DNA of 64,000 nt from an uncultured Bacteroides sp. (lineage in GTDB: Bacteria > Bacteroidota > Bacteroidia > Bacteroidales > Bacteroidaceae). Made by a program: the position numbers and the translations under genes. Where the stretch lies: assembly GCA_944322345.1 (NCBI GenBank), contig CALUOO010000001.1:1-64000 (forward strand), written 5' to 3'. Numbering within the stretch: position 1 is the stretch's first letter; every line of letters begins with the position of its first letter. Positions 55,541-63,934 of the stretch are shown in pieces. The notes beneath the pieces are model-generated. The model ran no database searches. It was not told the origin of the DNA and saw nothing but the letters and a program-made list of their open reading frames with translations.

Positions 55541-56377
55541 CTACACTATCGGGTCGGGCGATTCGCCATCGTCGCCACCGTCGCCGCCCGGCAGAATGGG
55601 ATCGGGCGATTCGCCGCTGCCATCGCCTCCGCCGGAGGTAGAACCGCCGCCACCCTTACTGGTATGCGACTGTCCTGCTTCCTGACGGGCACGATAGATG
55701 GCTCCGTTCACTTTGCCGACAAAGCCTGTCAGTTCGTCGGTAGGCGAAAGCAACACGTTGGCATTCACATAAAGCACAATCTGTTGGTAAGCGGCATCCA
55801 CACTTGCACGCAGTTCGCGGGTGTCGATGTTCTCCAGCTCCATGCGCGCGGCGGCATCCTCGCGGCTCTTCTCGTAGACGTCGGCAAATGCCTCCTGTGC
55901 CTCCTTCAGCGATTCCACCTCGTCGGCAATGCCCAGCGTACTGACGTGGGCTTTGTTCTCGGGCAGTTCCAATGCGGCGAGCAATCCGCCAATCTGTTGC
56001 GACTCCTTCTGGTAGGCGTTGCGGGCGATTCCTGCGTAGGGGGCTATCACCGACTTCAGTTCCAAGGCGGCAAGGCGTTTCGCATCGTTCAGGTTGAACA
56101 CGTGCGCCCTTATCACACCCGTAATGACCGACACCCCATTGTCGCGGCGATAATCGAGGTCGGCAAGTTGCTGAGTGTAGCGTTGCGAAGTGGGACGTTG
56201 CACTATCAACTGTTCTTTCTCGACAAGCGCCTGATAGTTCGAAACAAATTGTTCTATTTTCAATTTGGCAGCCGTATAAGAGTTGATATATCCCAACACA
56301 GCCATGTGGAAATCAAGGTGCGAACCCACCGTCAGTCCACTACACGAAAAATTAGAAATCTGATTCATGATTTTCAT
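55541..56377 (-). CDS. DUF6261-like protein with Gly/Asp-rich C-terminal tail
   Basis: This 278-residue protein resembles the DUF6261 family of Bacteroides, whose function is unknown; I assign it by overall pattern (N-terminal LTVGSHLDFH, helical middle). No signal peptide or membrane helix is seen, and it is predicted to be mostly helical up to about residue 240. The last 35 residues are low complexity (SKGGGGSTSGGGDGSGESPD...), with the unit GESPDPI(L/V) occurring twice around PGGDGG; the DNA there is a short direct repeat. The stop lies about 10 bp from repeat copy 1. It has no obvious operon partner. Confidence 0.7.
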   Translation of the reverse strand: MKIMNQISNFSCSGLTVGSHLDFHMAVLGYINSYTAAKLKIEQFVSNYQALVEKEQLIVQRPTSQRYTQQLADLDYRRDNGVSVITGVIRAHVFNLNDAKRLAALELKSVIAPYAGIARNAYQKESQQIGGLLAALELPENKAHVSTLGIADEVESLKEAQEAFADVYEKSREDAAARMELENIDTRELRASVDAAYQQIVLYVNANVLLSPTDELTGFVGKVNGAIYRARQEAGQSHTSKGGGGSTSGGGDGSGESPDPILPGGDGGDDGESPDPIV

Positions 56378-56417
56378 GATTTTAAAGTTATTACTATTGA
56401 GAGTGTGTCATAACTCA

Positions 56418-56442
56418 CCACAGATTACACAGATTTACACAG
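56418..56442. repeat. Dispersed CCACAGA-type short repeat
   Basis: The sequence CCACAGATTACACAGATTT and its continuation ACACAGA contain a CACAGA-like word at intervals. A related copy stands at 60519-60546 (CCACAGAGGGCACAGAGTTT then CACAGAGA). Repeats of this style are scattered in many bacterial genomes; I infer no function. Confidence 0.55.
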
Positions 56443-56526
56443 AACTGTTCGTAATGTCAGATAATCAACTGGAATAATCTGTGGTCATTGTTTTGGCACA
56501 CCCTCCTTTCTCACTCAAAAATTCTG

Positions 56527-56634
56527 CCGCAGGGGTACGGCTGCCCAAACAAGACCCCGGAAATCCTCCCGCAAGGGTATGACTGTCCAAACAAGACCCC
56601 GGAAACCCTCCCGCAGGGGTACGGCTACCCAAAG
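56527..56634. repeat. Direct repeat, period 42 bp (2.6 units)
   Basis: Units start at 56527, 56569 and 56611. Shared parts are CCGCAGGGGTACGGCT, CCAAACAAGACCCCGGAAA and CCCTC; the third unit ends after CTACCCAAA. The period is about twice that of the other arrays. It lies between the DUF6261-like gene and the terminator of the MG2-like gene. Confidence 0.85.
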
Positions 56635-56638
56635 ATAC

Positions 56639-56678
56639 AAAAAACAGGCAGAAGCCTGATAACTTCTGTCTGTTTTTT
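56639..56678. terminator. Bidirectional terminator after the MG2-like gene
   Basis: AAAAAACAGgCAGAAG and CTTCTGtCTGTTTTTT form a 16-base stem with one mismatch and an 8-base loop, with A and T runs on the two arms. It lies 22 bp past the MG2-like stop on the - strand. Confidence 0.85.
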
Positions 56679-56700
56679 GGAATTTTCTGCGAAAAGTAGT

Positions 56701-59403
56701 TTAAAGCCCAATACTGTGTACCGTAACAGCCACCGGCTGTCCATCATGCACCGCCTCGCAACTGACAGTCACAAACGTAGACGAATTGGCATTGTTGCAG
56801 CGAATCACTGCCTCACCGTTAGCATCAGTTTCTACGCAGGGATTCCAATAGAGCGTACGGCGATGGTCGGCTCCCTGCCCCTTGCTGATGTCGGGATAAT
56901 AAGGGGAGTAGAACTCCTGCGGTTCGGAATAACCCTGTATGCGGGTGGAGCGCATGCCTTTGGCACGGTATTTTTTTTCGGGATCCCAATTTTCAACCAT
57001 GTTAATGTAACAAAATACATCTTGCACTTTTGGATTACCCGGTCGTCTTATATTCTCATTCTCTTCATACTCTTTCAGATAATCTTTTAAACGCGCTTCA
57101 TCAAAAGCAGGTAATTGTATCATCTCCAATTGTTTTTGAAGACTCTCGTCACTCATCGCATCCACTCTGTCCGCAGAGATACCAGCATCGGCATAAGCTC
57201 CGTTGCACAACATAATCGATTGGATGGCATCCACCTTTTTAAATACTAAAAGTTCAAATATCAACGGATGATAAAGAGTACCATTAAGGACAGGAACAAC
57301 ACCTTTTGAGGCATAACTCATTATAGTTATTGGGGCATTATCTGGAATCTCATTGTACATTATTGGATTATTTTCCTGCAAATCATTACCTGGAGATTCT
57401 CCCGGATTCCATACAACAGTAGAATGGAAAGAGCTGTTCAGTTTATGCAACAGTTGGGGGAAATATTCAACGAACTCCCCTTCGTCTCTCAAACGGTCAA
57501 GTTCGCGGGGAATATCATAGTAGGCGATTACCGACTGTTCGAAAGCGAGAATCTTCTCATACTTGGTTCTTTTCGCCTCCACAGTGACTTGTTCCAGCAT
57601 CTCAGAGTCCATACTCATCAGCGAATCCAGAGCCACCGAATCGGAAAGATTTGCCCACCACCGAAAGCCACTAGTATCTTCCCATTTGGGATGCCACTCC
57701 TCGTAGCTCAGCATCCGCGACTCCGGTTCGAAATTGCGGAAGAACAAAATGTTGGTTTCCAGCTTGCGTTTCTTTCCCTTCCGGCGCGTCTGCACCACAG
57801 CATCCAAAGTGCCGCCGAAGTTGTCCATCGGCACTTGGAAATAACCCAACGAATCGGTGTAGGTGAAGCCCGCTACCGACAGTGTGTCACGCTTCGCCAC
57901 GATGCCCACCTCCATATTCTCCTTCGCCTTATTACGGAAGAACGAAGTAATCTTCCCGTGAATAGTCAGCCTTTTCTCCGGCTGGTAGACAGGAGTAGCA
58001 GGAGCTGCACCGACAATAGCCTGCATGTCATACTTCCGCCAGCCGCGAATCATCAGCAGCATGTCCAGCGCGGCACGGCGGCGCGGAGAGTTGTCAACGA
58101 AATAATAGCCCGGCTCGTGGATGTATCCTTTCAGGTCGGAGGTCAGCAACAGGTCGGTATAGATGTTCTGGTCATACTTGCGGTAGTCGGACTGGAAGCC
58201 GTCGCGGATAGCAACGGAGAAATGCCCCTGCAACGGACGCCCGTCGGCATCTTTCATCGAAACGCGGTATTCCACAGGCTCGAAGGGATAGTAGAGCGCA
58301 TTGGGGGAGGAAGCTTCCAAGCGAATCCCGCCACGCGGCATCAAGTAGCAAAAGCGCTCGCAAAGCACTGCGCCACGGGCGGTCAGCAGCGAAAGCTGGG
58401 TGACTCCGCCGGGAAACTCCGACGTGGGAAGGGCGAAGTTACACTCACCATCGTCCTTGAAATCTACAGTCTGGTACGCCAGCGGACGCCCCTGATTGAA
58501 GACGAACAGCGCCAGCGTATCCTGCAAGGAGGTGTCGCTGCGACGGACCTTGATGCTCAGCGCCTGCTCGCCGGGGACGACGGTCAGCACATAGCCCTTC
58601 GGCAATGCCTGCGGAAGGGGGAAGCTGTACTCCTTCCCCTGATAGGAAACCACTGCCCGGTCCTTCTGCCCGGTAGGCGTATAGACAAAGCTGCCCATCC
58701 CGTCGTGGAGCGTTACAAACTGGGCAATCCGGTGTCCATCCTCATCTTGAACCGTGCCTGTCACGGCAACCGCCCCTTCATCCGGGCTGACAGCCTCGAA
58801 TGCCACCACCGAAGGGACGCCCTGCACCAGCTGCCCGCCCTCGGGGAAGAAACGGAGCTGGAAACGGTCGTCAGGCTTCGGGCGTTGCTTCATCGAGTTG
58901 TCCATCTTGTAGGTGATAATGCTGCGCTCTTCGTCCACATCGCTGCGGCGTTTGCGGTAGACAGGTATGACGCGCGAGAAATACTGCTTCTCACCGAAGG
59001 CAAGCATCCATTTTGTATAGGCACGGATTTCGTAATAGCCCGAAAACATCGTCTTGTTCAGCACAAACTGCCCCGCCCCTTCGCCGTCCTCCAGACGGAC
59101 TATCTGTCGCTCGACAATGCTGCCCCACTGACTCACCAGCTCCACATAGAGGGGAGTGCTTATCGTGCTCGGCAGGTTGTTGTCTGCACGAACCACGTAA
59201 GCCTTATACCAGATGGTGTCGCCGTCGTAGTAACTCGTATTGTCCAAGTGCAGATACGCCTTCTCGCGGGGATAGGCATCGGCGTAGGCACGGGCGCGGG
59301 CAAAATAGGTGGCAAACAGGGAATCGACGGGGGGATTCCCATAGCTCCAGACTGCCATCGCCGACAGCAGGCAAAGGAGAAGAATGGTCGGATAGCGTTT
59401 CAT
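56701..59403 (-). CDS. MG2-domain (alpha-2-macroglobulin-like) secreted protein
   Basis: I start at 59403 (MKRYPTILLLCLLSAM), giving 900 residues; the frame extends three codons further. After a signal peptide the region near residue 50 reads EKAYLHLDNTSYYDGDTIWYKAYVV, the macroglobulin MG2-like motif common in large Bacteroidetes envelope proteins. More beta domains follow (FFPEGGQLVQGVPSVVAFEAV; IRLEASSPNALYYPFEPVEYRVSMKDADGRP). A C-terminal segment, TLYWNPCVETDANGEAVIRC, is typical of this group. No thioester motif is seen. It probably acts in the periplasm or outer membrane; its exact role is unknown. It is downstream of a lipoprotein gene, 147 bp away. Confidence 0.78.
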   Translation of the reverse strand: MKRYPTILLLCLLSAMAVWSYGNPPVDSLFATYFARARAYADAYPREKAYLHLDNTSYYDGDTIWYKAYVVRADNNLPSTISTPLYVELVSQWGSIVERQIVRLEDGEGAGQFVLNKTMFSGYYEIRAYTKWMLAFGEKQYFSRVIPVYRKRRSDVDEERSIITYKMDNSMKQRPKPDDRFQLRFFPEGGQLVQGVPSVVAFEAVSPDEGAVAVTGTVQDEDGHRIAQFVTLHDGMGSFVYTPTGQKDRAVVSYQGKEYSFPLPQALPKGYVLTVVPGEQALSIKVRRSDTSLQDTLALFVFNQGRPLAYQTVDFKDDGECNFALPTSEFPGGVTQLSLLTARGAVLCERFCYLMPRGGIRLEASSPNALYYPFEPVEYRVSMKDADGRPLQGHFSVAIRDGFQSDYRKYDQNIYTDLLLTSDLKGYIHEPGYYFVDNSPRRRAALDMLLMIRGWRKYDMQAIVGAAPATPVYQPEKRLTIHGKITSFFRNKAKENMEVGIVAKRDTLSVAGFTYTDSLGYFQVPMDNFGGTLDAVVQTRRKGKKRKLETNILFFRNFEPESRMLSYEEWHPKWEDTSGFRWWANLSDSVALDSLMSMDSEMLEQVTVEAKRTKYEKILAFEQSVIAYYDIPRELDRLRDEGEFVEYFPQLLHKLNSSFHSTVVWNPGESPGNDLQENNPIMYNEIPDNAPITIMSYASKGVVPVLNGTLYHPLIFELLVFKKVDAIQSIMLCNGAYADAGISADRVDAMSDESLQKQLEMIQLPAFDEARLKDYLKEYEENENIRRPGNPKVQDVFCYINMVENWDPEKKYRAKGMRSTRIQGYSEPQEFYSPYYPDISKGQGADHRRTLYWNPCVETDANGEAVIRCNNANSSTFVTVSCEAVHDGQPVAVTVHSIGL

Positions 59404-59550
59404 AGATGGCAATATTAGAGGTTAATAAATTGAGTATCGTCTGCAATGTATGAAAAATAAAAGACTTATACAACCTCATCCAACTAATAAAGCTTAAATC
59501 AGCTTATTACGCCGTTCCCGACACAGATAACGCCAGAGTTGCCGGAGTGC

Positions 59551-60474
59551 TCACTCTACCGGTAAGAAGGACTCACACTCCTTATTATAGATGTCGTCAA
59601 TATAATATTTTCCCTCCTGTTCTGTTACGTTGATGCGGATGGAGTCGTCTAACACACTGACTTGGAACACATCCGGCTGGTCAGTGGGATTCACACTGAC
59701 GGATGAACGCCACGGATATTCGAAATCGTGCCGCCCTATCAGCACGTCGTATTCGGGATAACCGTCGTTACTGCTCAGTTGCTCCATACGGTTGAAACAA
59801 GACAACGCCTTCGGAGTCAGATAGTCAGAGCGGATGGCGGCCAGTTCTTGCAACAGATGTTCGGAAAGGGTGCTGTGCTTTAACGTATAGAGATCGTAGA
59901 AACTCTTCACGAAAGCAAGCGGTTCGGTGCGGTCTACCTCGGGGAACTCGGTGCCACTGTACCACAGGCTGTCGCCATACTGCCCGCCAAGTGCCTCGGG
60001 AGTGATGTATCCCACACAATATTTTCCGTCCTCCTTGACCACTTTTACCGGAATGCTGATTGACTCTTCATAGTCTGTCCCCCTGCCGGACGTATAGCTC
60101 ACCCGATACCAACTGTTTCCTAACGGATCTATCTTCAGTGTCTCACACGAGTCGACCGGTACATCCTGTGCACGGATGACCGTGTTTGCATCAGCATCCT
60201 GCGACATTCTCTTGACTTTCTGCTGCATCGCCCGAGTCAAATAGCGGGTATCCAATCCCGGATGGGGAGATTCAGAAAGGCTTGCCGAGTAGAACTCCTT
60301 CAGCATCTTTATCTCAGCAGTATCTCCAACGACACTGGTTGTCGTTTCTGCCACAGACGCCTGCGGCATCGGGTCTGGCTCTTGAGACACCATTTCTTTC
60401 ACTTCTCTTTGCTTCTGGCCACCGCCGCAAGCCATTACAAGAAGCAGCAGAGGTAATAGATGGTAGATTTTCAT
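59551..60474 (-). CDS. Lipoprotein with two DUF3828-like domains
   Basis: The start at 60474 (MKIYHLLPLLLLVMACGGG) gives 307 residues and a clean lipobox; the open frame upstream to 60531 passes through a promoter-like box and is rejected. Two similar halves are visible. Each starts with a helix (IKMLKEFYSASL; LAFVKSFYDLYTL), has YLT (TRYLTRAM; SDYLTPKAL) and ends with beta strands (GNSWYRVSYTSG...GKYCVGYI; DVFQVSVLDDS...GKYYIDDIY). This fits the NTF2-like DUF3828 fold in duplicate. The function is unknown. The MG2-like gene follows on the same strand, so they may share a transcript. Confidence 0.75.
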   Translation of the reverse strand: MKIYHLLPLLLLVMACGGGQKQREVKEMVSQEPDPMPQASVAETTTSVVGDTAEIKMLKEFYSASLSESPHPGLDTRYLTRAMQQKVKRMSQDADANTVIRAQDVPVDSCETLKIDPLGNSWYRVSYTSGRGTDYEESISIPVKVVKEDGKYCVGYITPEALGGQYGDSLWYSGTEFPEVDRTEPLAFVKSFYDLYTLKHSTLSEHLLQELAAIRSDYLTPKALSCFNRMEQLSSNDGYPEYDVLIGRHDFEYPWRSSVSVNPTDQPDVFQVSVLDDSIRINVTEQEGKYYIDDIYNKECESFLPVE

Positions 60475-60501
60475 GTTCTTGTTAGTTTTTAAGTTGACGG
60501 A

Positions 60502-60509
60502 CAAATATA
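60502..60509 (-). promoter_or_regulatory. Candidate promoter of the lipoprotein gene (-7 box)
   Basis: TATATTTG on the - strand fits TAnnTTTG and lies about 28 bp before the start at 60474. The -33 position falls inside a CACAGA-type repeat and no TTTG is seen there. Confidence 0.45.
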
Positions 60510-60518
60510 AGCAATTCG

Positions 60519-60546
60519 CCACAGAGGGCACAGAGTTTCACAGAGA
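60519..60546. repeat. Dispersed CCACAGA-type short repeat, second copy
   Basis: This is related to the copy at 56418-56442, with CCACAG, CACAGAG and CACAGAGA at regular spacing. It directly precedes the -7 box of the lipoprotein gene when read on the - strand. Confidence 0.5.
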
Positions 60547-60627
60547 ATTTTCTTACCACTGATCAATACAGATTATAAAATGGATGCCATGCCGGCCTTG
60601 CAAAGTTGTAACTACCACGCAGCAGCT

Positions 60628-60826
60628 GCAACGGAGGCAAGGCGACAGCCCGCGAGGTTCAGGTGGGCACCTTTCTTTTTGGTAGCTTTTTCTTTCGCTC
60701 AACCGGAAGAAAAAGTACAGGTAAACAAGCAACCACCGCGCAGCCCACCGCCATAAGCGAGCAGGCGGAAAGCCGATGCAGCCGAAACGGCGGGAAAAAG
60801 CGCAGACTGTCCGAGCGGAGCGGAAA
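60628..60826 (+). repeat. Modular dispersed repeat, copy 2
   Basis: Module B comes first, with GAGGCAAG, CCCGCGAGGTTCAGG, ACCTTTCTTTTTGG and the hairpin CTTTTTCTTTCG-ctcaac-CGGAAGAAAAAG (60686-60715). Module A follows, with GCGAGCAGGCGGAAAGCCG, GCAGCCGAAACGG and AAGCGCAGACTGT. Both modules are reverse-oriented relative to copy 1, and their order is swapped. Confidence 0.8.
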
Positions 60827-60917
60827 GTCAAAATTTATAACCATAGTTTCCCTACGGCAACCCATGCCCCATTAACCACTCCAGACAGCGTAACTGAGAG
60901 GAGACTTCTCCCCGTTT

Positions 60918-60959
60918 GTCAGCTAACCTTTCCCAACACGTCAGCTAACCTTTCCCAAC
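60918..60959. repeat. Tandem array, 2 x 22 bp, unit identical to 44603-44688
   Basis: GTCAGCTAACCTTTCCCAAC occurs at 60918-60937 and 60940-60959 with an AC spacer. The unit is identical to the first and fourth units of the array before the nuo leader gene, 16 kb away. Here it precedes the receptor gene by about 150 bp. Confidence 0.92.
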
Positions 60960-61108
60960 GATGCCCGAAACGCAGGCTCATTTTCAGGCACTTACAAACC
61001 GGAAACAGAAACGTAGCAAGTTAGTAAACAAACTGTATCCGAGGCGTAACAACGTCGTAACTTCCGCATCCGAAATTTGCAGCGAGTAAAGAAAGGTGAA
61101 AAGATTGT

Positions 61109-63793
61109 ATGAAAAAAGTATTATCCGTATTATTACTGTTCATCCTGCTTTCGGCAGAAATCATGGCAGGAGTCATTAAAGGAACAATAACAGACAAACA
61201 GAACAAAGAACCGCTCACAGGAGCCACCATACAGATAGGAGAAGCCGGAACCGGCGCAGTGGCAGACATCGACGGGAACTATAAATGTAACGTAAAAAAC
61301 GGGACTTATACCGTAGAGGTGAAATACGTGGGCTACAAGACCATCAGACAAAGCGTTAAAATCAGCGGTGAAACCGTGGTCAACTTCGAAATGGAATCGG
61401 ACGCACAGGCACTGGAAGGAGTGACTGTCACGGCACAGAAAAAGCTGGAAGGCGAAAAAGTGCTGCTGATGGAACGCAAACAGGCATCGCTTGCCATCGA
61501 AAGCATCGGAGCCAAAGAGATGACGCTGAAAGGAGTCTCCAACGTAGAAGACGGAGTGAAAAAAATCACCGGAATCTCCATCGCCAGTGCCGGACAACTG
61601 GTAGTGCGCGGATTGGGCGACCGCTACAGCACCACTACCCTGAACGGACTGCCCATCGCATCGCCCAATCCTGACAACAAGCTGATTCCGCTCGACCTCT
61701 TCCCTGCCGCTACGGTACAGAACATCACCGTCAGCAAGGTTTACGAAGCAAATGCTTTTGCAGACTATTCGGGGGCGCACATCGACATCAGCACCAAAGA
61801 GAGCGGAGACGATTTTCTGACCATAGGATTCAACATCGGAGGGAAGTTCAATACACTGGGCAAAGACTTCTATCACAGCGACCGTAAAGGGGGGCTGTTC
61901 AGCACAGGAAGGCTTGCCGACCAGGACCGGATTGCCCAAATGGGACGAAGCGAATTCCGCGAATACAGCAAAGAGCACGACCCGTTCGGTACGTCGTTTG
62001 CCATTGGCCGGAAGACATCACTGCCCGAGTTTGGAGGAAGCATCGGAGCCGGAAAGAACTGGAAACTGAGCAACGGAAACAAACTGGGACTGCTCGCCTC
62101 ACTGGGTATCAGCAACGAGAACCAGATACTGAAAGACGCTTACGTCACCACCATGACAGCGCAAGGCACACATCTGGACGAATTTACCTACGACAAATAT
62201 TCCAGTGCACTGAAACTGGCAGCACTTGCCAATCTGGGATACACCTTCCGAAAAGCAGACCGCATCAACTATACCTTCTTCTATGCACGCAACGCCATCG
62301 ACGACTACATGAGCCGCGTGGGAACCGATGCGGAGAAGAACGACATCACCACCAGCAACAGCGTGTTTCACGCCTATTCGCTGCTGAACAACCAGCTGAT
62401 GGGGCATCATGAACTGACCGACCGCTGGAACATGGACTGGAGTGCCTCCTACGGCATCACCCACAGCGACGAACCCGACCGCCGGCAGGTGGTATTCTTC
62501 CGCGGGAGCGAAGGAGACGACCTGACACTGTTCAAGCTGAATCAGACTACCAACCGCTACTTCGGCAAACTGAAAGAGACAGAAGGAGCAGGAGACATCC
62601 GCACAAGCTACAAATGGGGCGACAAGAACCTTGTGCGCATCGGCGGAACCTACAAGAACAAGAAGCGCGACTTCAACAGCCTCAACTTCTACTACGACCT
62701 GAACAGCCTCAACCCCGATATCACGAACATCTACGATACTGACGGTTATCTGAACCAAGCAAACATAGCCAACGGCACAATCATCGCCAACATCGACGCA
62801 CAGCCACGCTACAACTATTATGCGGGCAACGAAGTGGGGGCGGCCTTTGCCGAAATGGAGTATTACCCGGTAGAATCACTGCTCGTCAACTTCGGGTTGC
62901 GCTACGAACACTCCAAACAATGGGTAAGATACTGGACTGACGGAGGACAGGAAAAGAAAACCGACCTGAACAAAGGCGACCTCTTCCCGGCACTCAATCT
63001 GAAGTATTCCTTCAACGACAGCCACAGCCTGCGTCTCTCCGTGTCGCGTACCATCACCCGACCGTCGTTTATCGAAATGGCACCGTTCCTTTATCAGGAA
63101 TCCTACGGAAGCTCATACATCCGAGGTAATGACGAACTGGAGAATGCCTATAACTACAACGTCGATCTGCGCTACGATTTCTTCCCGCAGAACAACAACG
63201 GCGACATGTTCTCCATCACCGGATACTTCAAGAAACTGCAATCGCCCATTGAGCAGACGCAGGAATCGTCGGGAGGAACCGTCGTACGCTCGTTCCGAAA
63301 TGCCGAAGACGGCATTGCTACCGGCGTGGAACTGGAATTCCGCAAAGAAATATTTCAAGGAGTACGCATCGGAGCCAACGGATCGTATATGTATACCAAC
63401 GTAGTGCTTCCCGAAGGCGGAGTCTATACCGAAGCCGAACGCGAATTGCAGGGAGCTTCACCCTTCCTGATCAATGCCGACCTGAGTTATACCCCGCGCT
63501 TCAGCGACGAAAGCGACATGACACTGGCACTGGTCTACAACGTACAGGGTCCACGTATCGAGACAGTCGGTATCTATGGGACAGGAGACGTGAAACAGCA
63601 GACACTGCATACACTGGATTTCGTGGCAAGCTACGCTATCAACAAGCATCTGGGCCTGAAGCTGCAAATGAAAGACCTGCTCAACAGTACCATCCGCTTC
63701 AAACAGGAGATTCCCGAAACCGGAGAAAATGTAGAAGTAGAATCATTCCAGCCGGGCACCAGCGCAGAGATAGGAGTGACATACAAGTTTTAA
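61109..63793 (+). CDS. TonB-dependent outer-membrane receptor
   Basis: This is an 894-residue outer-membrane transporter that would import a ligand using TonB energy. It has a signal peptide (MKKVLSVLLLFILLSAEIMA), a carboxypeptidase-regulatory-like domain (GVIKGTITDKQNKEPLTGATIQIG), a TonB-box-like segment (LEGVTVTAQKK), a plug (VSNVEDGVKKITGISIAS, VVRGLGDRYSTTTLNGLPI) and a barrel ending in SAEIGVTYKF. It lacks the SusC features and has no SusD neighbour, so an iron, cofactor or other small-molecule ligand is more likely than a glycan; the substrate is unknown. A second exported protein starts 141 bp downstream. Codon use is GC-richer than the SusC genes. Confidence 0.92.
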   Translation: MKKVLSVLLLFILLSAEIMAGVIKGTITDKQNKEPLTGATIQIGEAGTGAVADIDGNYKCNVKNGTYTVEVKYVGYKTIRQSVKISGETVVNFEMESDAQALEGVTVTAQKKLEGEKVLLMERKQASLAIESIGAKEMTLKGVSNVEDGVKKITGISIASAGQLVVRGLGDRYSTTTLNGLPIASPNPDNKLIPLDLFPAATVQNITVSKVYEANAFADYSGAHIDISTKESGDDFLTIGFNIGGKFNTLGKDFYHSDRKGGLFSTGRLADQDRIAQMGRSEFREYSKEHDPFGTSFAIGRKTSLPEFGGSIGAGKNWKLSNGNKLGLLASLGISNENQILKDAYVTTMTAQGTHLDEFTYDKYSSALKLAALANLGYTFRKADRINYTFFYARNAIDDYMSRVGTDAEKNDITTSNSVFHAYSLLNNQLMGHHELTDRWNMDWSASYGITHSDEPDRRQVVFFRGSEGDDLTLFKLNQTTNRYFGKLKETEGAGDIRTSYKWGDKNLVRIGGTYKNKKRDFNSLNFYYDLNSLNPDITNIYDTDGYLNQANIANGTIIANIDAQPRYNYYAGNEVGAAFAEMEYYPVESLLVNFGLRYEHSKQWVRYWTDGGQEKKTDLNKGDLFPALNLKYSFNDSHSLRLSVSRTITRPSFIEMAPFLYQESYGSSYIRGNDELENAYNYNVDLRYDFFPQNNNGDMFSITGYFKKLQSPIEQTQESSGGTVVRSFRNAEDGIATGVELEFRKEIFQGVRIGANGSYMYTNVVLPEGGVYTEAERELQGASPFLINADLSYTPRFSDESDMTLALVYNVQGPRIETVGIYGTGDVKQQTLHTLDFVASYAINKHLGLKLQMKDLLNSTIRFKQEIPETGENVEVESFQPGTSAEIGVTYKF

Positions 63794-63833
63794 GTTGATG
63801 AGGAGACAAGAAAATAACACGGTATGCGCAATC

Positions 63834-63892
63834 CCCGTCCTCATCCGGGCAGGCGTTAAGCTTGCGAAGCCGAAGAAGCGGCAGAAAGCGCA
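63834..63892 (+). repeat. Modular dispersed repeat, copy 3 (module A only)
   Basis: The segment CCGTCCTCATCCGGGCAGGCGT followed by AAGC, GCCGAAGAAGCGG and AAAGCGC aligns with module A of copies 1 and 2, in the same orientation as copy 2. It fills most of the gap between the receptor and the next gene. Confidence 0.65.
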
Positions 63893-63934
63893 AAAATAAA
63901 AAACAGATTACTAACCAATTTTATAAATATAATT

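Larger units (their letters stand above)
56378..56700. other. Intergenic region between DUF6261-like and MG2-like genes
   Basis: This 323-bp gap has no gene. It contains a CACAGA-type dispersed repeat (56418-56442), a 42-bp-period direct repeat (56527-56634) and a strong terminator hairpin (56639-56678). Confidence 0.7.
60475..61108. other. Intergenic region upstream of the TonB-dependent receptor
   Basis: This divergent gap of 634 bp contains a -7-like box for the lipoprotein (60502-60509), a CACAGA repeat (60519-60546), repeat copy 2 (60628-60826) and a 2 x 22-bp array (60918-60959). The short open frames here follow the repeat and are not credible genes. No good TAnnTTTG box was found for the receptor; GAAATTTG at 61072-61079 is one base off. 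Confidence 0.65.

Noticed and set aside
55170-55685. A 171-codon + strand frame after nuoN
   Set aside because: It runs through the nuo terminator and the dispersed repeat, then antisense to the DUF6261-like gene; the Pro/Ser-rich end is a translation of that gene's Gly/Asp tail.
57424-59418. A 664-codon open frame on the + strand opposite the MG2-like gene
   Set aside because: It is fully antisense to a gene with clear signal peptide and domain motifs, has no family signature and a His/Arg/Val-rich composition typical of a GC-rich shadow frame.
55351-60826. Insertion sequence or integrated element bounded by the inverted repeats
   Set aside because: No transposase, integrase or target-site duplication was seen; the copies look like a dispersed repeat family, so only a possible recombination role is noted.
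60553-61024. Several short frames on both strands before the TonB-dependent receptor
   Set aside because: They are translations of the dispersed repeat and its hairpin, which recur elsewhere; no start context or family match.
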